Origin: Geitlerinema sp. PCC 9228
GTDB taxonomy: Bacteria; Cyanobacteriota; Cyanobacteriia; Cyanobacteriales; PCC-9228
Length of the DNA: 43,153 bases
Reading direction: 5' to 3'
Assembly (NCBI RefSeq): GCF_001870905.1
Contig: NZ_LNDC01000048.1
Location: forward strand, 1-43,153
In this document: positions 18,435 to 26,150 of the stretch, piece by piece
Position numbering within the stretch: the stretch's first letter is position 1
Layout of the letters: each line of letters starts with the position of its first letter
Notes under the pieces: generated by a model
Seen by the model: the letters and a program-made list of their open reading frames with translations, nothing else
What the model was told of the DNA's origin: nothing
Database searches by the model: none
Translations under genes and position numbers: made by a program

Positions 18435-19244
18435 ATGTCTGTTTCCCATCCCGAATCTGGAAATGGCTTGACCGTGGAAAGCGCGATCGCGAATCTTTCC
18501 CATCCCGATACTAGCCTGCGCTATTATGCGGCTTGGTGGTTGGGCAAATTTAGAATTGGTTCTGCTGATGCCGTTGCGGCTTTGATTGAGGCTTTGCAGG
18601 ATGAAGACGATCGCACGGAATTGGGAGGATATCCCCTGCGACGCAACGCTGCCAGAGCTTTGGGGAAAATTGGCGACCCGCAGGCAGTACCCGCTTTACT
18701 TGAATGCCTGAACTGCGAAGATTATTATGTCCGCGAATCCGCCGCCCAAGCTTTGGGAGAAATCGGCGATCGCAGTGCCATTCCTCCCTTGCAAACCCTC
18801 CTAGCTGGTGGTGTGGAAGCAGCGCAACAGGTCCCCGGACGCCCGCATCTCACGCAACCCTACGAGGCGGTCCTGGAAGCTTTGGGAAAACTGCAAGCCA
18901 ATGACGCGATCGCTGCCATTGAACCTTTTATCAATCATTTCTTACCCCGCATTCAGTATGCGGCCGCCCGGGCCATGTACCAGCTCACCCACGAACCCAG
19001 CTACGCGCAATATCTGGTAGATGCACTGACAGGAAATGACGTACAACTGCGCCGTTCCGCCCTGTTAGATTTGGGCGCAACCGGGTATTTACCAGCCACC
19101 GAAGCGATCGCGCAAGCCAAGGTAGAAAACAGTTTTAAACTCATTTCCCTCAAAAATTTACTGGCCGCAGAAATTCAAGCATCCGATGATTTCTCATCTC
19201 CCCGCGCCAATCAAATTATGGATTGGATGGATGCGCTGTTGTAA
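18435..19244 (+). CDS. cpcE: Phycocyanobilin lyase subunit CpcE
   Basis: This is the E subunit of the heterodimeric lyase that attaches phycocyanobilin to Cys84 of CpcA. It is built of HEAT-like repeats: SLRYYAAWWLGKFRIG near residue 28, LRRNAARALGKIGDPQAVPALLECL near 72 and YYVRESAAQALGEIGDRSAIPPL near 100. The ATG at 18435 gives 269 residues, the normal CpcE length, and the conserved GLTVESAIANLSHPD block follows soon after. Longer in-frame starts (from 18321) add a non-conserved tail and are less likely. cpcF follows after 16 bp, so the two are surely cotranscribed. Confidence 0.94.
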   Translation: MSVSHPESGNGLTVESAIANLSHPDTSLRYYAAWWLGKFRIGSADAVAALIEALQDEDDRTELGGYPLRRNAARALGKIGDPQAVPALLECLNCEDYYVRESAAQALGEIGDRSAIPPLQTLLAGGVEAAQQVPGRPHLTQPYEAVLEALGKLQANDAIAAIEPFINHFLPRIQYAAARAMYQLTHEPSYAQYLVDALTGNDVQLRRSALLDLGATGYLPATEAIAQAKVENSFKLISLKNLLAAEIQASDDFSSPRANQIMDWMDALL

Positions 19245-19260
19245 CCCCTCGATGTGAATT

Positions 19261-19902
19261 ATGACCATCCAAGAACTCATTCAAGCTGTAGAGGAAGCCA
19301 CCACCCCCGATAGCCTTGTCCAAGCGGTGCGTTCTTTGGCTGCTACCCGCGATCCCAAAAGCATTCCCACGCTAATTGACGTGCTGGGATACAACAACCC
19401 CGGTGCCGCGATCGCTGCTGTGGAAGGACTCACCAACATCGGCACTGCTGCCGTACAGCCCATTTTAGAAAAAATCGACGGGTACAACTACGGTGCCAGA
19501 GCTTATTCCATTCGTGCTTTAGCCGCGATCGCCGATCCGGCGGCTTTTGAGGTTCTGCTGCAAGCTGCCGCCACCGACTTCTCTCCCAGCGTCCGCCGCG
19601 CCGCTGCCAAAGGGATGGGACGATTGCATTGGGAAAAAATGCCCCCTACTGGCGTGAGTGCGGCCCAAAGTCAAGCCGTGGGAACGTTGTTAGAACTCAC
19701 CCAAGCTGAAGATTGGTCCATTCGCTACGCTGCGGTGGTGGGATTGGAAGGTCTGGCAAGGGCCCTTGGTGAGGAATTAACCAGCGAACAGGAAGCCATT
19801 CGCCACCGCTTGCAAGCACTATACCAACAAGATGCGGAAGTAGCAGTGCGCGCTCGTGCCCATCAAGCGCTACAAGTTGCCCCTGCATGCCTAGGAACCT
19901 AA
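19261..19902 (+). CDS. cpcF: Phycocyanobilin lyase subunit CpcF
   Basis: This 213-residue partner of CpcE has HEAT-like repeats throughout: LVQAVRSLAATRDPKSIPTL near residue 20, YGARAYSIRALAAIADPAAF near 77 and WSIRYAAVVGLEGLARAL near 152. CpcE and CpcF act together to attach phycocyanobilin to the alpha subunit. The ATG is 16 bp after the cpcE stop. The last 12 bp overlap the convergent 3' end of the next gene. It is the last gene of the cpcBACDEF unit. Confidence 0.95.
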   Translation: MTIQELIQAVEEATTPDSLVQAVRSLAATRDPKSIPTLIDVLGYNNPGAAIAAVEGLTNIGTAAVQPILEKIDGYNYGARAYSIRALAAIADPAAFEVLLQAAATDFSPSVRRAAAKGMGRLHWEKMPPTGVSAAQSQAVGTLLELTQAEDWSIRYAAVVGLEGLARALGEELTSEQEAIRHRLQALYQQDAEVAVRARAHQALQVAPACLGT

Positions 19903-20184
19903 GATTTGCTCGATCGCTGTTTCCAGTTCCTGTTTGCTTAAATCTGTTAAAATAAAAACTTCCTGTACGGTTTTTCCCTGGCGGGCGATCGCTTTAAACC
20001 CACCGCGAATGGGAATAGAAATTCGTACCTTGAGCTTGGGGATATGGCCCTTGACACGACCCAATTCTCCTGGGGTAACTGTTTGAATACCATTTATTTG
20101 AGTTAGTTTTTCTAAAATCGGAATCAAACCTGGCAGGTGGGTGGAGTGATTTAAGACCAACCGGCCTTTCTCGCTAGAACTCAT
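19891..20184 (-). CDS. DUF2103-type conserved protein
   Basis: This small basic protein (97 residues from the ATG at 20184; a GTG at 20220 would add 12) fits, in my reading, the DUF2103 family found in cyanobacteria and archaea. Distinct segments are GRLVLNHSTHLPGLIPILEKL, GIQTVTPGELGRVKGHIPKL, VRISIPIRGGFKAIARQGKTVQEVF and a C-terminal helix. The mix of Arg, Lys and Gly loops suggests nucleic-acid or phosphate binding, but no function is established. It is convergent with cpcF and overlaps it by 12 bp. No ribosome-binding site is visible at either start. Confidence 0.7.
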   Translation of the reverse strand: MSSSEKGRLVLNHSTHLPGLIPILEKLTQINGIQTVTPGELGRVKGHIPKLKVRISIPIRGGFKAIARQGKTVQEVFILTDLSKQELETAIEQILGS

Positions 20185-20603
20185 GAGGTGGTAAGGAGGA
20201 ACAATACAAACGCTACCCACCGATTTTAGCCTGTTTGCTATGGGATGGCGAATCGAGTTTTGCTATTTGTTAAGTTTGGCCGGTAAATGCGCAGCTAGCA
20301 CAGTCGTGGAACTGCCAGCAACGGAACAAAAATTCATAAAAATTCATAAAAATTCGCGGGCGTTTTCAAAATTTCATATTTTTTCTCCTTTACATCAGTT
20401 CTTCCCCACTATCATCCACCTGCCTCAAGCCCATTTAAAACGCAAAATGCCGCTTTTTAACCTCCAACCCGAACATATTTCATCTATCCCCATCCTACCT
20501 TATTAAATTTTAATAGAATCTCTAGAAGAGATATTGTAAAAAGAAACTAAGGAATCTTTCTTAGAACTTGACCAGTTGAATAGTTTGTATAAAAAGTATT
20601 GAT
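20185..20603. other. Spacer upstream of cpcL with a 10-bp tandem repeat
   Basis: This 420-bp spacer separates the DUF2103 gene and cpcL, which diverge. The main feature is three tandem units of AAAAATTCAT, the last imperfect, at 20328-20356. A TTGACC (about 20569) and TATAAA (about 20589) lie near the cpcL start, but their spacing is too short to be a confident promoter. I did not find the CTTTNCNATTT pair used by CcaR in Synechocystis. Confidence 0.45.
20328..20356. repeat. Direct repeat AAAAATTCAT x 2.9
   Basis: Two perfect 10-bp units and a nine-base third unit (AAAAATTCG) lie head to tail. The 10-bp period is close to one DNA turn, as expected for stacked regulator sites or a bent A-tract segment upstream of cpcL. 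Confidence 0.7.
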
Positions 20604-21359
20604 ATGGCTCCCATGACATTGCCGTTACTAGACTATTCTCCCACCAGCAGCAACCAACGGGTGGCTGGGTTTGAAGTTCCAGGGGACGAACAACCCAAAG
20701 TCTACGATCTGGAACAGCTACACTCTCAAGACGAAATTAAAGAACTCATTGAAGCAGCTTACCGTCAAATCTTCAGCGAACATCAGCTTCTCAAAAGTAA
20801 CCGCCAACCGGTTTTGGAATCGCAGCTGAAAAACCGCAAAATTTCTGTAAAAGATTTCATCCGCGGTTTGGCCACCTCGGAAACTTTCCGGGAACGTAAC
20901 TACGAAACCAACAACAACTATCGTTTCGTACAAATGTGCGTACAGCGACTGCTCGGTCGCGATGTTTACAGCGAACGGGAAAAAATCGCCTGGTCTATTG
21001 TGTTGGCAACCAAAGGCTTACCCGGTTTTATTGACGATTTGCTCGATAGCGAAGAATACGCGCGCTACTTTGGAAATTCTATTGTTCCCTATCAAAGAAG
21101 GCGCATTTTGCCCCAACGCAGCCAAGGAGACGTGCTGTTTGTACGTCAAACGCCGCGGTATGGAGACATGTTCCGTACCCAGCTCGAAGCAATGGGGTAT
21201 TTCCGCAAGCAAAAAGACTATATTTGGGAATGGCAAAAACCGCCTTTCTCCCAAGCTTACCGCATCTTGGCGATCGCTGTAGGTGGGGCAACAGCGGCTT
21301 TTATTGTGGCCTTTCTCATTCTGACCATGCTGGAATTCATCGGCATTGTGAATATTTAA
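20604..21359 (+). CDS. cpcL: CpcL (CpcG2-type) membrane-anchored rod linker
   Basis: This 251-residue linker begins like CpcG rod-core linkers (MTLPLLDYSPTSSNQRV) and contains one phycobilisome linker domain at about 40-180, with EAAYRQIFSEHQLL, VKDFIRGLATSETFRERNY and VQRLLGRDVYSEREK. Instead of the soluble core-binding tail of CpcG1, the C-terminus is a hydrophobic helix at about 221-246 (LAIAVGGATAAFIVAFLILTM) and a short tail. That is the hallmark of CpcL, which anchors core-less phycocyanin rods to the thylakoid and passes energy mainly to photosystem I. The start may be the second ATG (20613). It stands 700 bp after cpcF, with its own upstream region and terminator. Confidence 0.93.
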   Translation: MAPMTLPLLDYSPTSSNQRVAGFEVPGDEQPKVYDLEQLHSQDEIKELIEAAYRQIFSEHQLLKSNRQPVLESQLKNRKISVKDFIRGLATSETFRERNYETNNNYRFVQMCVQRLLGRDVYSEREKIAWSIVLATKGLPGFIDDLLDSEEYARYFGNSIVPYQRRRILPQRSQGDVLFVRQTPRYGDMFRTQLEAMGYFRKQKDYIWEWQKPPFSQAYRILAIAVGGATAAFIVAFLILTMLEFIGIVNI

Positions 21360-21424
21360 ACGCCACCCAAACAAACGCGATCGCTCTTTCAAATGAGAAA
21401 GCGTTCCTTCCTCCTCGCAACTAG

Positions 21425-21467
21425 ACCCAGGGCCGGTGGTTTGCCTGCCCTGGGTACCTTACTTTTT
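21425..21467. terminator. Terminator shared by cpcL and the convergent gene
   Basis: ACCCAGGGC (21425-21433) pairs perfectly with GCCCTGGGT (21447-21455) across a 13-nt loop. A TTTTT run follows at about 21463 on the plus strand. It lies between the ends of cpcL and the convergent 470-residue gene. Confidence 0.65.
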
Positions 21468-22879
21468 CAAGGATTGGAGAAGGTATTAATCCGACCGCCA
21501 CCAATATTTCTTCCCGGAACCGGACGCGGTGCGGAAAACGGTTGCACTTGCTGTGGGTTGTTGCCATTCGTAGCCGGTTGGTTGAGATTTGGATTGGTAT
21601 TTTGACGAGAATCCCCAAACCAGCGATTGTTCGTGTTTCCCGTGCGGTTGCTACGCTCGTTGCCGCTGCCTCGATTGTAGGGATTGCCCCGTACAGAAAA
21701 GCTGCCTTGGGTCGCATTGGTTCCCCAATTGTAGCCACCGCCATTGGGATTGGCAGGAGACAAAGAAGGATTGGGCGTTGGCATTGAGTTTTGCGAGGGC
21801 AGCATGTTGTTGTCGTTGGTACCTACCCCGGCATTGCCATTGGTGTTCGGTAGAGGCGTGGCATAAGGATTGTTGCCAGCCGCCGAATCATTCCTGCCTT
21901 GACCGCTATTGGTGTTGGTTTGGGGGTCGGGCAACGGATAGGCGTAGGGATTGCTGCCGGAAGTGGTATCCATACCTGGTGGGTACACCTGAGAGCCAGT
22001 TCGCACATCCCGTTGTATCGGTGTTTGCTGCCCATCAGCCTGACGATTGCCATCGCTAGAACCCTGCAACGGAGATAGAAAATCCATTCCCTGCCCCTCG
22101 CCAGTAGACGTGGTTGCTCCTTGCGCACTTGTAGAAGTCGATGAATTGTCGCTACGGGATTGAATCGCCGAAAACACATCGATGCCGCCAATAGGATTGT
22201 AATTAGGGTGAGCGTTCAAACTGGGCAGAGAACGCCCGTCAGTTCCCGACCTAGCATTGGCAGAAGTTTCTCCATTGGCAGGAGACCCTGTCGAGGACAC
22301 GAAAGGATTGTTGCTTTTGTTTTCTTCGTCTTTCTCAGAGCTAGATAGGAAAGTGTTATCGATTCCGAACACTTCTCCAGAAACAACGCCCCCTCCGCTA
22401 TTGGAAGCGTTGGATTTTTCCATTTGCTGGCGTACTTCTTCTGGCACCAAATTCGCCATCACCTCTCGCTGCAAGCTAACTACCCCATGTTGCGAGGAGA
22501 GGTCTTGCTCGGGATTGATGGTGTTTTCCTGTTGTTCGGTGTTTTCCAGCTCTTGCAGCAAAACGGAAGAACTCTCGATATCGGCGGCTTGAGCGCGGGT
22601 TTCTTTTTCAGCGAGGGTTTTTGCCAGTTCTTCCTGTTCGAGATTGCCCGCATCTGTCCCCGCATTTGTGGAAGAGCGAGCATCGGTGGCAGTTTGGCTG
22701 GGCTGTTCGTTGAAATGAGTTACATAGCTACCTGCCAAGGAAATGGCAGCTATTACCAAAAGAGCCGAACCCCACACGGGAGGTCGGGCTAAGTTACGCG
22801 CTTGCGCTCTCAAAAGGCGTAGTTGCTGTTGAGAAAAAGCACGAAATTTCGGAGTGGGCAGACGATTTGGATCGAGCAT
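21467..22879 (-). CDS. Membrane-anchored Asn/Ser/Gly-rich protein
   Basis: I do not recognise a family for this 470-residue protein. It has a basic N-terminal segment (RLLRAQARNLARPP, about 22-35) followed by one hydrophobic helix (about 36-52, GSALLVIAAISLAGSYV), which fits an N-in, C-out single-pass anchor. About residues 60-150 are acidic and likely coiled coil (EEELAKTLAEKETRAQ, QELENTEQQENT). The remainder is low-complexity Asn, Ser, Gly, Thr and Pro with a repeated NNPYATPLP/SNPYAYPLP motif near 310-345. It is probably disordered and periplasmic. It is downstream of the Lpt-type genes on the same strand, but a 630-bp gap with a repeat separates them. Confidence 0.6.
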   Translation of the reverse strand: MLDPNRLPTPKFRAFSQQQLRLLRAQARNLARPPVWGSALLVIAAISLAGSYVTHFNEQPSQTATDARSSTNAGTDAGNLEQEELAKTLAEKETRAQAADIESSSVLLQELENTEQQENTINPEQDLSSQHGVVSLQREVMANLVPEEVRQQMEKSNASNSGGGVVSGEVFGIDNTFLSSSEKDEENKSNNPFVSSTGSPANGETSANARSGTDGRSLPSLNAHPNYNPIGGIDVFSAIQSRSDNSSTSTSAQGATTSTGEGQGMDFLSPLQGSSDGNRQADGQQTPIQRDVRTGSQVYPPGMDTTSGSNPYAYPLPDPQTNTNSGQGRNDSAAGNNPYATPLPNTNGNAGVGTNDNNMLPSQNSMPTPNPSLSPANPNGGGYNWGTNATQGSFSVRGNPYNRGSGNERSNRTGNTNNRWFGDSRQNTNPNLNQPATNGNNPQQVQPFSAPRPVPGRNIGGGRINTFSNP

Positions 22880-23267
22880 GGTACTTTGAGGGAGAGAATG
22901 CTGCTTCCCTGATAAATAGTCGGCAAGGAATTTGGCTCTGGAAAGGTGCTCATTTAGCCACCAGTAGCCACCAGAACGGTACGTGTGCGTGCGGCTGGTA
23001 CGTGGGTCGGGTTGCCGCTAGCGATCGCTACCTGGGTTGGATACGAGCATCCTTCCATTACTTTCTATTTTGACACTCTCATGAATAGAATTCGTGAGAT
23101 TCTCGCTTCATTGGATGTGCCTAGATGGATTTGCGCTTAAGCTATTCTATCTAGGTACAGGAACCCTTCCTATGGCATGACCGCTGCTTCGGCGTAGCTC
23201 AGCACAAGTTATAGGTGGTTGGGGAACTTTCACATCCGCTTACAGCGATCGAATGAGGTAGCATCCA

Positions 23268-23430
23268 CTGAGAGTCAACATGATGGACGAAAATAGATTT
23301 ATAAAATTTCGCCTGTTTTTCTAGATTCTAGCACATCCACTTGATTTTGACGGCGGCGACCGCACGGGGAGCTTTTCCTCCCTGCTGGGTAAAGAGGCAG
23401 GGCTTTCAAGCTCCCATCTTTGTTTCGTAA
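23268..23430 (+). repeat. Dispersed ~160-bp repeat, copy 1
   Basis: This copy is closely similar along its whole length to 36747-36910, starting at CTGAGAGTCAACATGATG and ending near TTTCGTAA. A partial inverted copy lies at 42115-42210. The 3' half folds strongly: GGGAGCTT (23367-23374) pairs with AAGCTCCC (23408-23415), and inside it CCCTGC (23380-23385) pairs with GCAGGG (23397-23402). No coding frame is shared, so it looks like a MITE or a transposon end. Confidence 0.75.
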
Positions 23431-23438
23431 CCAGGAAT

Positions 23439-23471
23439 GGCCGGCAATTGGCTCGGTTACCCGGCCTTTTT
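23439..23471 (+). terminator. Terminator-like hairpin after repeat copy 1
   Basis: GGCCGG (23439-23444) pairs with CCGGCC (23461-23466), followed by TTTTT. It reads as a plus-strand terminator, yet no plus-strand gene lies just upstream, only the repeat. Confidence 0.45.
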
Positions 23472-23512
23472 ACCAAAAATTTATATAAGCTTTTCCAGGC
23501 AGGGGCATGGCC

Positions 23513-24709
23513 TCAGCGGGAGAAACGCCACAACAAAAATAAGCCAAACAGCGAAGTACATAGGGTCGGCAACCAACCTGCCAGTGCGGGGGGGATGGCA
23601 CCGCTCAAGCCCAAGGCATCGCCAATGGACATTAACAGGTAATAGCTAAAAATCACCACTACGCTAATGCCAAATCCGGTGGCTTTGCTGGTACGGTCCG
23701 GTTTCATCCCCAGCATGGTACCCACCAAAGCAAAGGCTACGCAAGCAAAAGGAATCGCCAGTTTTTGTTGGATGCGGATGGTCAGTTTGCGCACTTCGTC
23801 TTCATTGCCGCTATAGCGCAGCAGTTCCCGACGGCGCATGGCCTGCAGGATGTTCATTTCGCTGTAATCGCGCCGTTCGGAAGCCAGTTCTATAGGGGCT
23901 TTGGGCAGCAGCAATCGATGGTGGTCGAAGGTGACTACCCGACGGTAGGACCCGTCGTTATCCAAAATGTAGATGGTACCGTTGTAGAAATCCCAAATCT
24001 GTTCGCGAACGTTCCAGCTGCCCGAACTTGCAAGAATGAGTTGTTTGAATGATGGTTGCGAATAATCGAGGATGGTGACATTTTTCATGCGATCGCCATT
24101 AAATTCCTCGGCATAAAACAGCCGATACAGGCGAATTCCCGTATCGCCGCCGCCGATGGGGCGTTCGCGGTATTCTGGGTAGAGGATATTGGTTTCATCT
24201 CGTAGGGGATGGCTGTCGTCGGTAATTGCTTTTTTCAGGGTCAGGGTGGCTTCGTACTTGGCGGCCGGAACCACCATTTCGTTAAAAGCGAAGGTAACGC
24301 CAGTGACCAACAATCCCACGGCCAAAGCCGGAGCCAGCAAACGCGCGACGCTGACCCCGCAACTGCGCATGGCAATCAATTCGCTATCGCTAGCCAGGCG
24401 GCTGTAAGCCAGCAACGTTGCCAGTAGAATCGCCGTGGGAAAAGCAAAGGACAAAAAATAAGGAATTTGCAGGAAAAAGACTTTAACAGCGATCGCGAAA
24501 GAAATATCCCCGTCAGTTACCTTGCGGACCAAATCGAAGACGCTGCCAATGGATACCCCCAGCGAAGCAAAAGCGCCCAAACCAAATAAGAAAGGTGCCG
24601 TCAATTCGGACATAATGTAGCGGTCCATCACCGAGATCCGCGGCAACCAATGAAAAGGGTTCCAGGATTTTGCGAATTGGTATTTCATAGAGTGTGGTGG
24701 GTAGCCCAT
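23513..24709 (-). CDS. LptF/LptG-family permease
   Basis: This 398-residue inner-membrane permease belongs to the YjgP/YjgQ (LptF/LptG) family, which with LptB extracts glycolipid from the inner membrane. The N-terminus has MDRYIMSELTAPFLFGLGAF and the first transmembrane helices. The SRLASDSELIAMRSCGVSVARLL segment near 105-127 is the cytoplasmic coupling helix that meets LptB. A periplasmic beta-jellyroll domain spans about 155-300, and three more helices end the protein. Cyanobacteria typically have one such gene instead of separate lptF and lptG, probably working as a homodimer (inference). The start may be the ATG at 24688 rather than 24709. It follows lptB by 35 bp. Confidence 0.9.
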   Translation of the reverse strand: MGYPPHSMKYQFAKSWNPFHWLPRISVMDRYIMSELTAPFLFGLGAFASLGVSIGSVFDLVRKVTDGDISFAIAVKVFFLQIPYFLSFAFPTAILLATLLAYSRLASDSELIAMRSCGVSVARLLAPALAVGLLVTGVTFAFNEMVVPAAKYEATLTLKKAITDDSHPLRDETNILYPEYRERPIGGGDTGIRLYRLFYAEEFNGDRMKNVTILDYSQPSFKQLILASSGSWNVREQIWDFYNGTIYILDNDGSYRRVVTFDHHRLLLPKAPIELASERRDYSEMNILQAMRRRELLRYSGNEDEVRKLTIRIQQKLAIPFACVAFALVGTMLGMKPDRTSKATGFGISVVVIFSYYLLMSIGDALGLSGAIPPALAGWLPTLCTSLFGLFLLWRFSR

Positions 24710-24744
24710 CGAAGCTTACGATGCTCCTGTGCCAGTGAAACTGG

Positions 24745-25473
24745 TTAGAGTTGAAAATTTTTGCCCAGATAGTACTTGCGTACCAAGGAATTATTGTATA
24801 ATTCCGTCGCCGTTCCCGAAGCGAAAATTTCCCCTTCTCGCATAATATAGGCGCGATCGGTAATTTCTAGGGTTTCGCGCACGTTATGGTCGGTAATTAA
24901 AATTCCCATGGGATAGGTACGCAACCGGGCAATAATATTTTGAATTTCCGAAACGGCAATGGGATCGATCCCAGCAAACGGTTCGTCGAGTAGCAGAAAT
25001 TTCGGTCCCCAACGACCCACCGCCAGAGAACGAGCAATTTCCGTACGCCTTCTTTCTCCACCAGAAATGCGAACACCCGTGGTGGAAGCAACTTGATGCA
25101 AGCGAAATTCATCCAGTAAAGCATGCAAACGTTGGGACCACTCCTGCCGGGGAACTTGGGTTTGTTCCAGAACCAACAGCAGATTTTCCCGTACGGTCAA
25201 GTGGCGAAAAATGCTCGGTTCTTGGGCGAGATAGCCGATTCCCAATCTAGCGCGACGGTCGATCGGTAAAGAGGTAATGTTGCGTTTCCCCAACCAAACC
25301 GAACCGCAATCGGGTTCGATCAAACCTGTAATGGTATAAAACATGGTCGTTTTGCCAGCGCCGTTGGGACCGAGCAAACCCACAATTTCCCCTTGGCTAA
25401 CGGCCAGGTTGGCCTCTTTGACTACCAAGCGCTCGCCGTAGGACTTACAAATATTCTCCAGGACAATTTTCAC
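24745..25473 (-). CDS. lptB: LPS export ABC transporter ATP-binding protein LptB
   Basis: This 242-residue ABC ATPase powers the Lpt machine. Visible motifs are Walker A GPNGAGKTT (about 35-43), a Q-loop (GYLAQEPSIFRHLT, about 83), the signature ISGGERRRTEIARSLA (about 138-153), Walker B FLLLDEPFAGID (about 158-169) and the H-loop ITDHNV (about 192-197). The ERRRTEIAR form of the signature is the LptB form rather than a generic ABC protein. The start is GTG, overlapping the lptA stop as GTGA, which indicates translational coupling. Confidence 0.95.
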   Translation of the reverse strand: MKIVLENICKSYGERLVVKEANLAVSQGEIVGLLGPNGAGKTTMFYTITGLIEPDCGSVWLGKRNITSLPIDRRARLGIGYLAQEPSIFRHLTVRENLLLVLEQTQVPRQEWSQRLHALLDEFRLHQVASTTGVRISGGERRRTEIARSLAVGRWGPKFLLLDEPFAGIDPIAVSEIQNIIARLRTYPMGILITDHNVRETLEITDRAYIMREGEIFASGTATELYNNSLVRKYYLGKNFQL

Positions 25474-26093
25474 CGAACTGATTCCTCCGACTCCTCCGAT
25501 TCCGATTCCGATGGCATCGAAGGCAGCGACGGCGGATTATTGTCCCTGGTATCGTCAGTATTGCCATTGGCAGAGGCTTCCGATTCCGATGGAGTGGTAG
25601 GAAGCGCCGGGGCATCCGTACCGCTACTGCCAGGATTGTTGTTGGTCGATTCTGGCACTACGTAAACCGATTCTACCTGTTCGTTGCTAGCCGGTCGCGC
25701 CACAAACAACCCTTCGTCAATCAGGTAAGTCACAGTTTCCCCGCGGATGGTGTTGCCGTTTTGTAAGACACGTACGTTGCCCGTAAGGACGATACGACGT
25801 TCGCGGGTAAAGTATTGAGCTTGATTGGAAGTGGCGTAGATTTGTTGGGCCGGATAATCAATCTGTACGTTGCCGCGGGCAGTGATAATTCCAGTTTGGG
25901 CATCGGCTTCTTGAATGTCCGACTTCACCGTCAGTTTCCGATTGCCCGCAGGTGTATTGGGGGAGGTTTGAGCAGTTGGGGAATTGCTCGGTTGAGCATC
26001 CATCGGTTGGGTCCAACTGCCAGCCACCACCAACCATCCAAGCAACAACCAGCCAGAGGTAGATAAAAAGGAACGCAGCAATAGCTTGAACAT
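25470..26093 (-). CDS. lptA: LptA/OstA-family periplasmic protein
   Basis: This 207-residue exported protein has a signal peptide at about 1-33 of the ATG start (MFKLLLRSF, then a hydrophobic run). The OstA/LptA-like beta-jellyroll spans about 55-135, with KLTVKSDIQEADAQTGIITA, NVQIDYPAQQIYATSNQAQYF and RRIVLTGNVRVLQNGNTIRG. LptA forms the periplasmic bridge carrying glycolipid to the outer membrane. The C-terminal 75 residues are a low-complexity Ser/Asn/Glu/Asp tail ending in SESESEESEES, absent from proteobacterial LptA. The listed start is the ATG at 26093; a TTG at 26117 is less likely. It overlaps lptB by four bases. Confidence 0.88.
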   Translation of the reverse strand: MFKLLLRSFLSTSGWLLLGWLVVAGSWTQPMDAQPSNSPTAQTSPNTPAGNRKLTVKSDIQEADAQTGIITARGNVQIDYPAQQIYATSNQAQYFTRERRIVLTGNVRVLQNGNTIRGETVTYLIDEGLFVARPASNEQVESVYVVPESTNNNPGSSGTDAPALPTTPSESEASANGNTDDTRDNNPPSLPSMPSESESEESEESVR

Positions 26094-26150
26094 GTTGGTA
26101 AAGAAAATACCATGCAAATGAAAAAAAAACTTAGGCAGGGAAAAACCTTC

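Larger units (their letters stand above)
22880..23512. other. Spacer with dispersed repeat copy 1
   Basis: This 630-bp spacer has no supported gene. It contains the full repeat at 23268-23430 and a terminator-like hairpin just after it. The part from 22970 to 23260 shows only short imperfect hairpins, such as GAATTC-centred ones near 23085. Confidence 0.5.

Noticed and set aside
20185-20603. CcaR-type G-box before cpcL
   Set aside because: The CTTTNCNATTT direct repeat is not present; the 10-bp repeat found there differs in sequence and period.
21589-22059. Plus-strand 156-codon frame opposite the Asn/Ser-rich protein
   Set aside because: The Cys- and Trp-rich translation is typical of the complement of low-complexity Asn/Gly/Ser codons. 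The minus-strand frame is longer and has a logical anchor-plus-linker layout.
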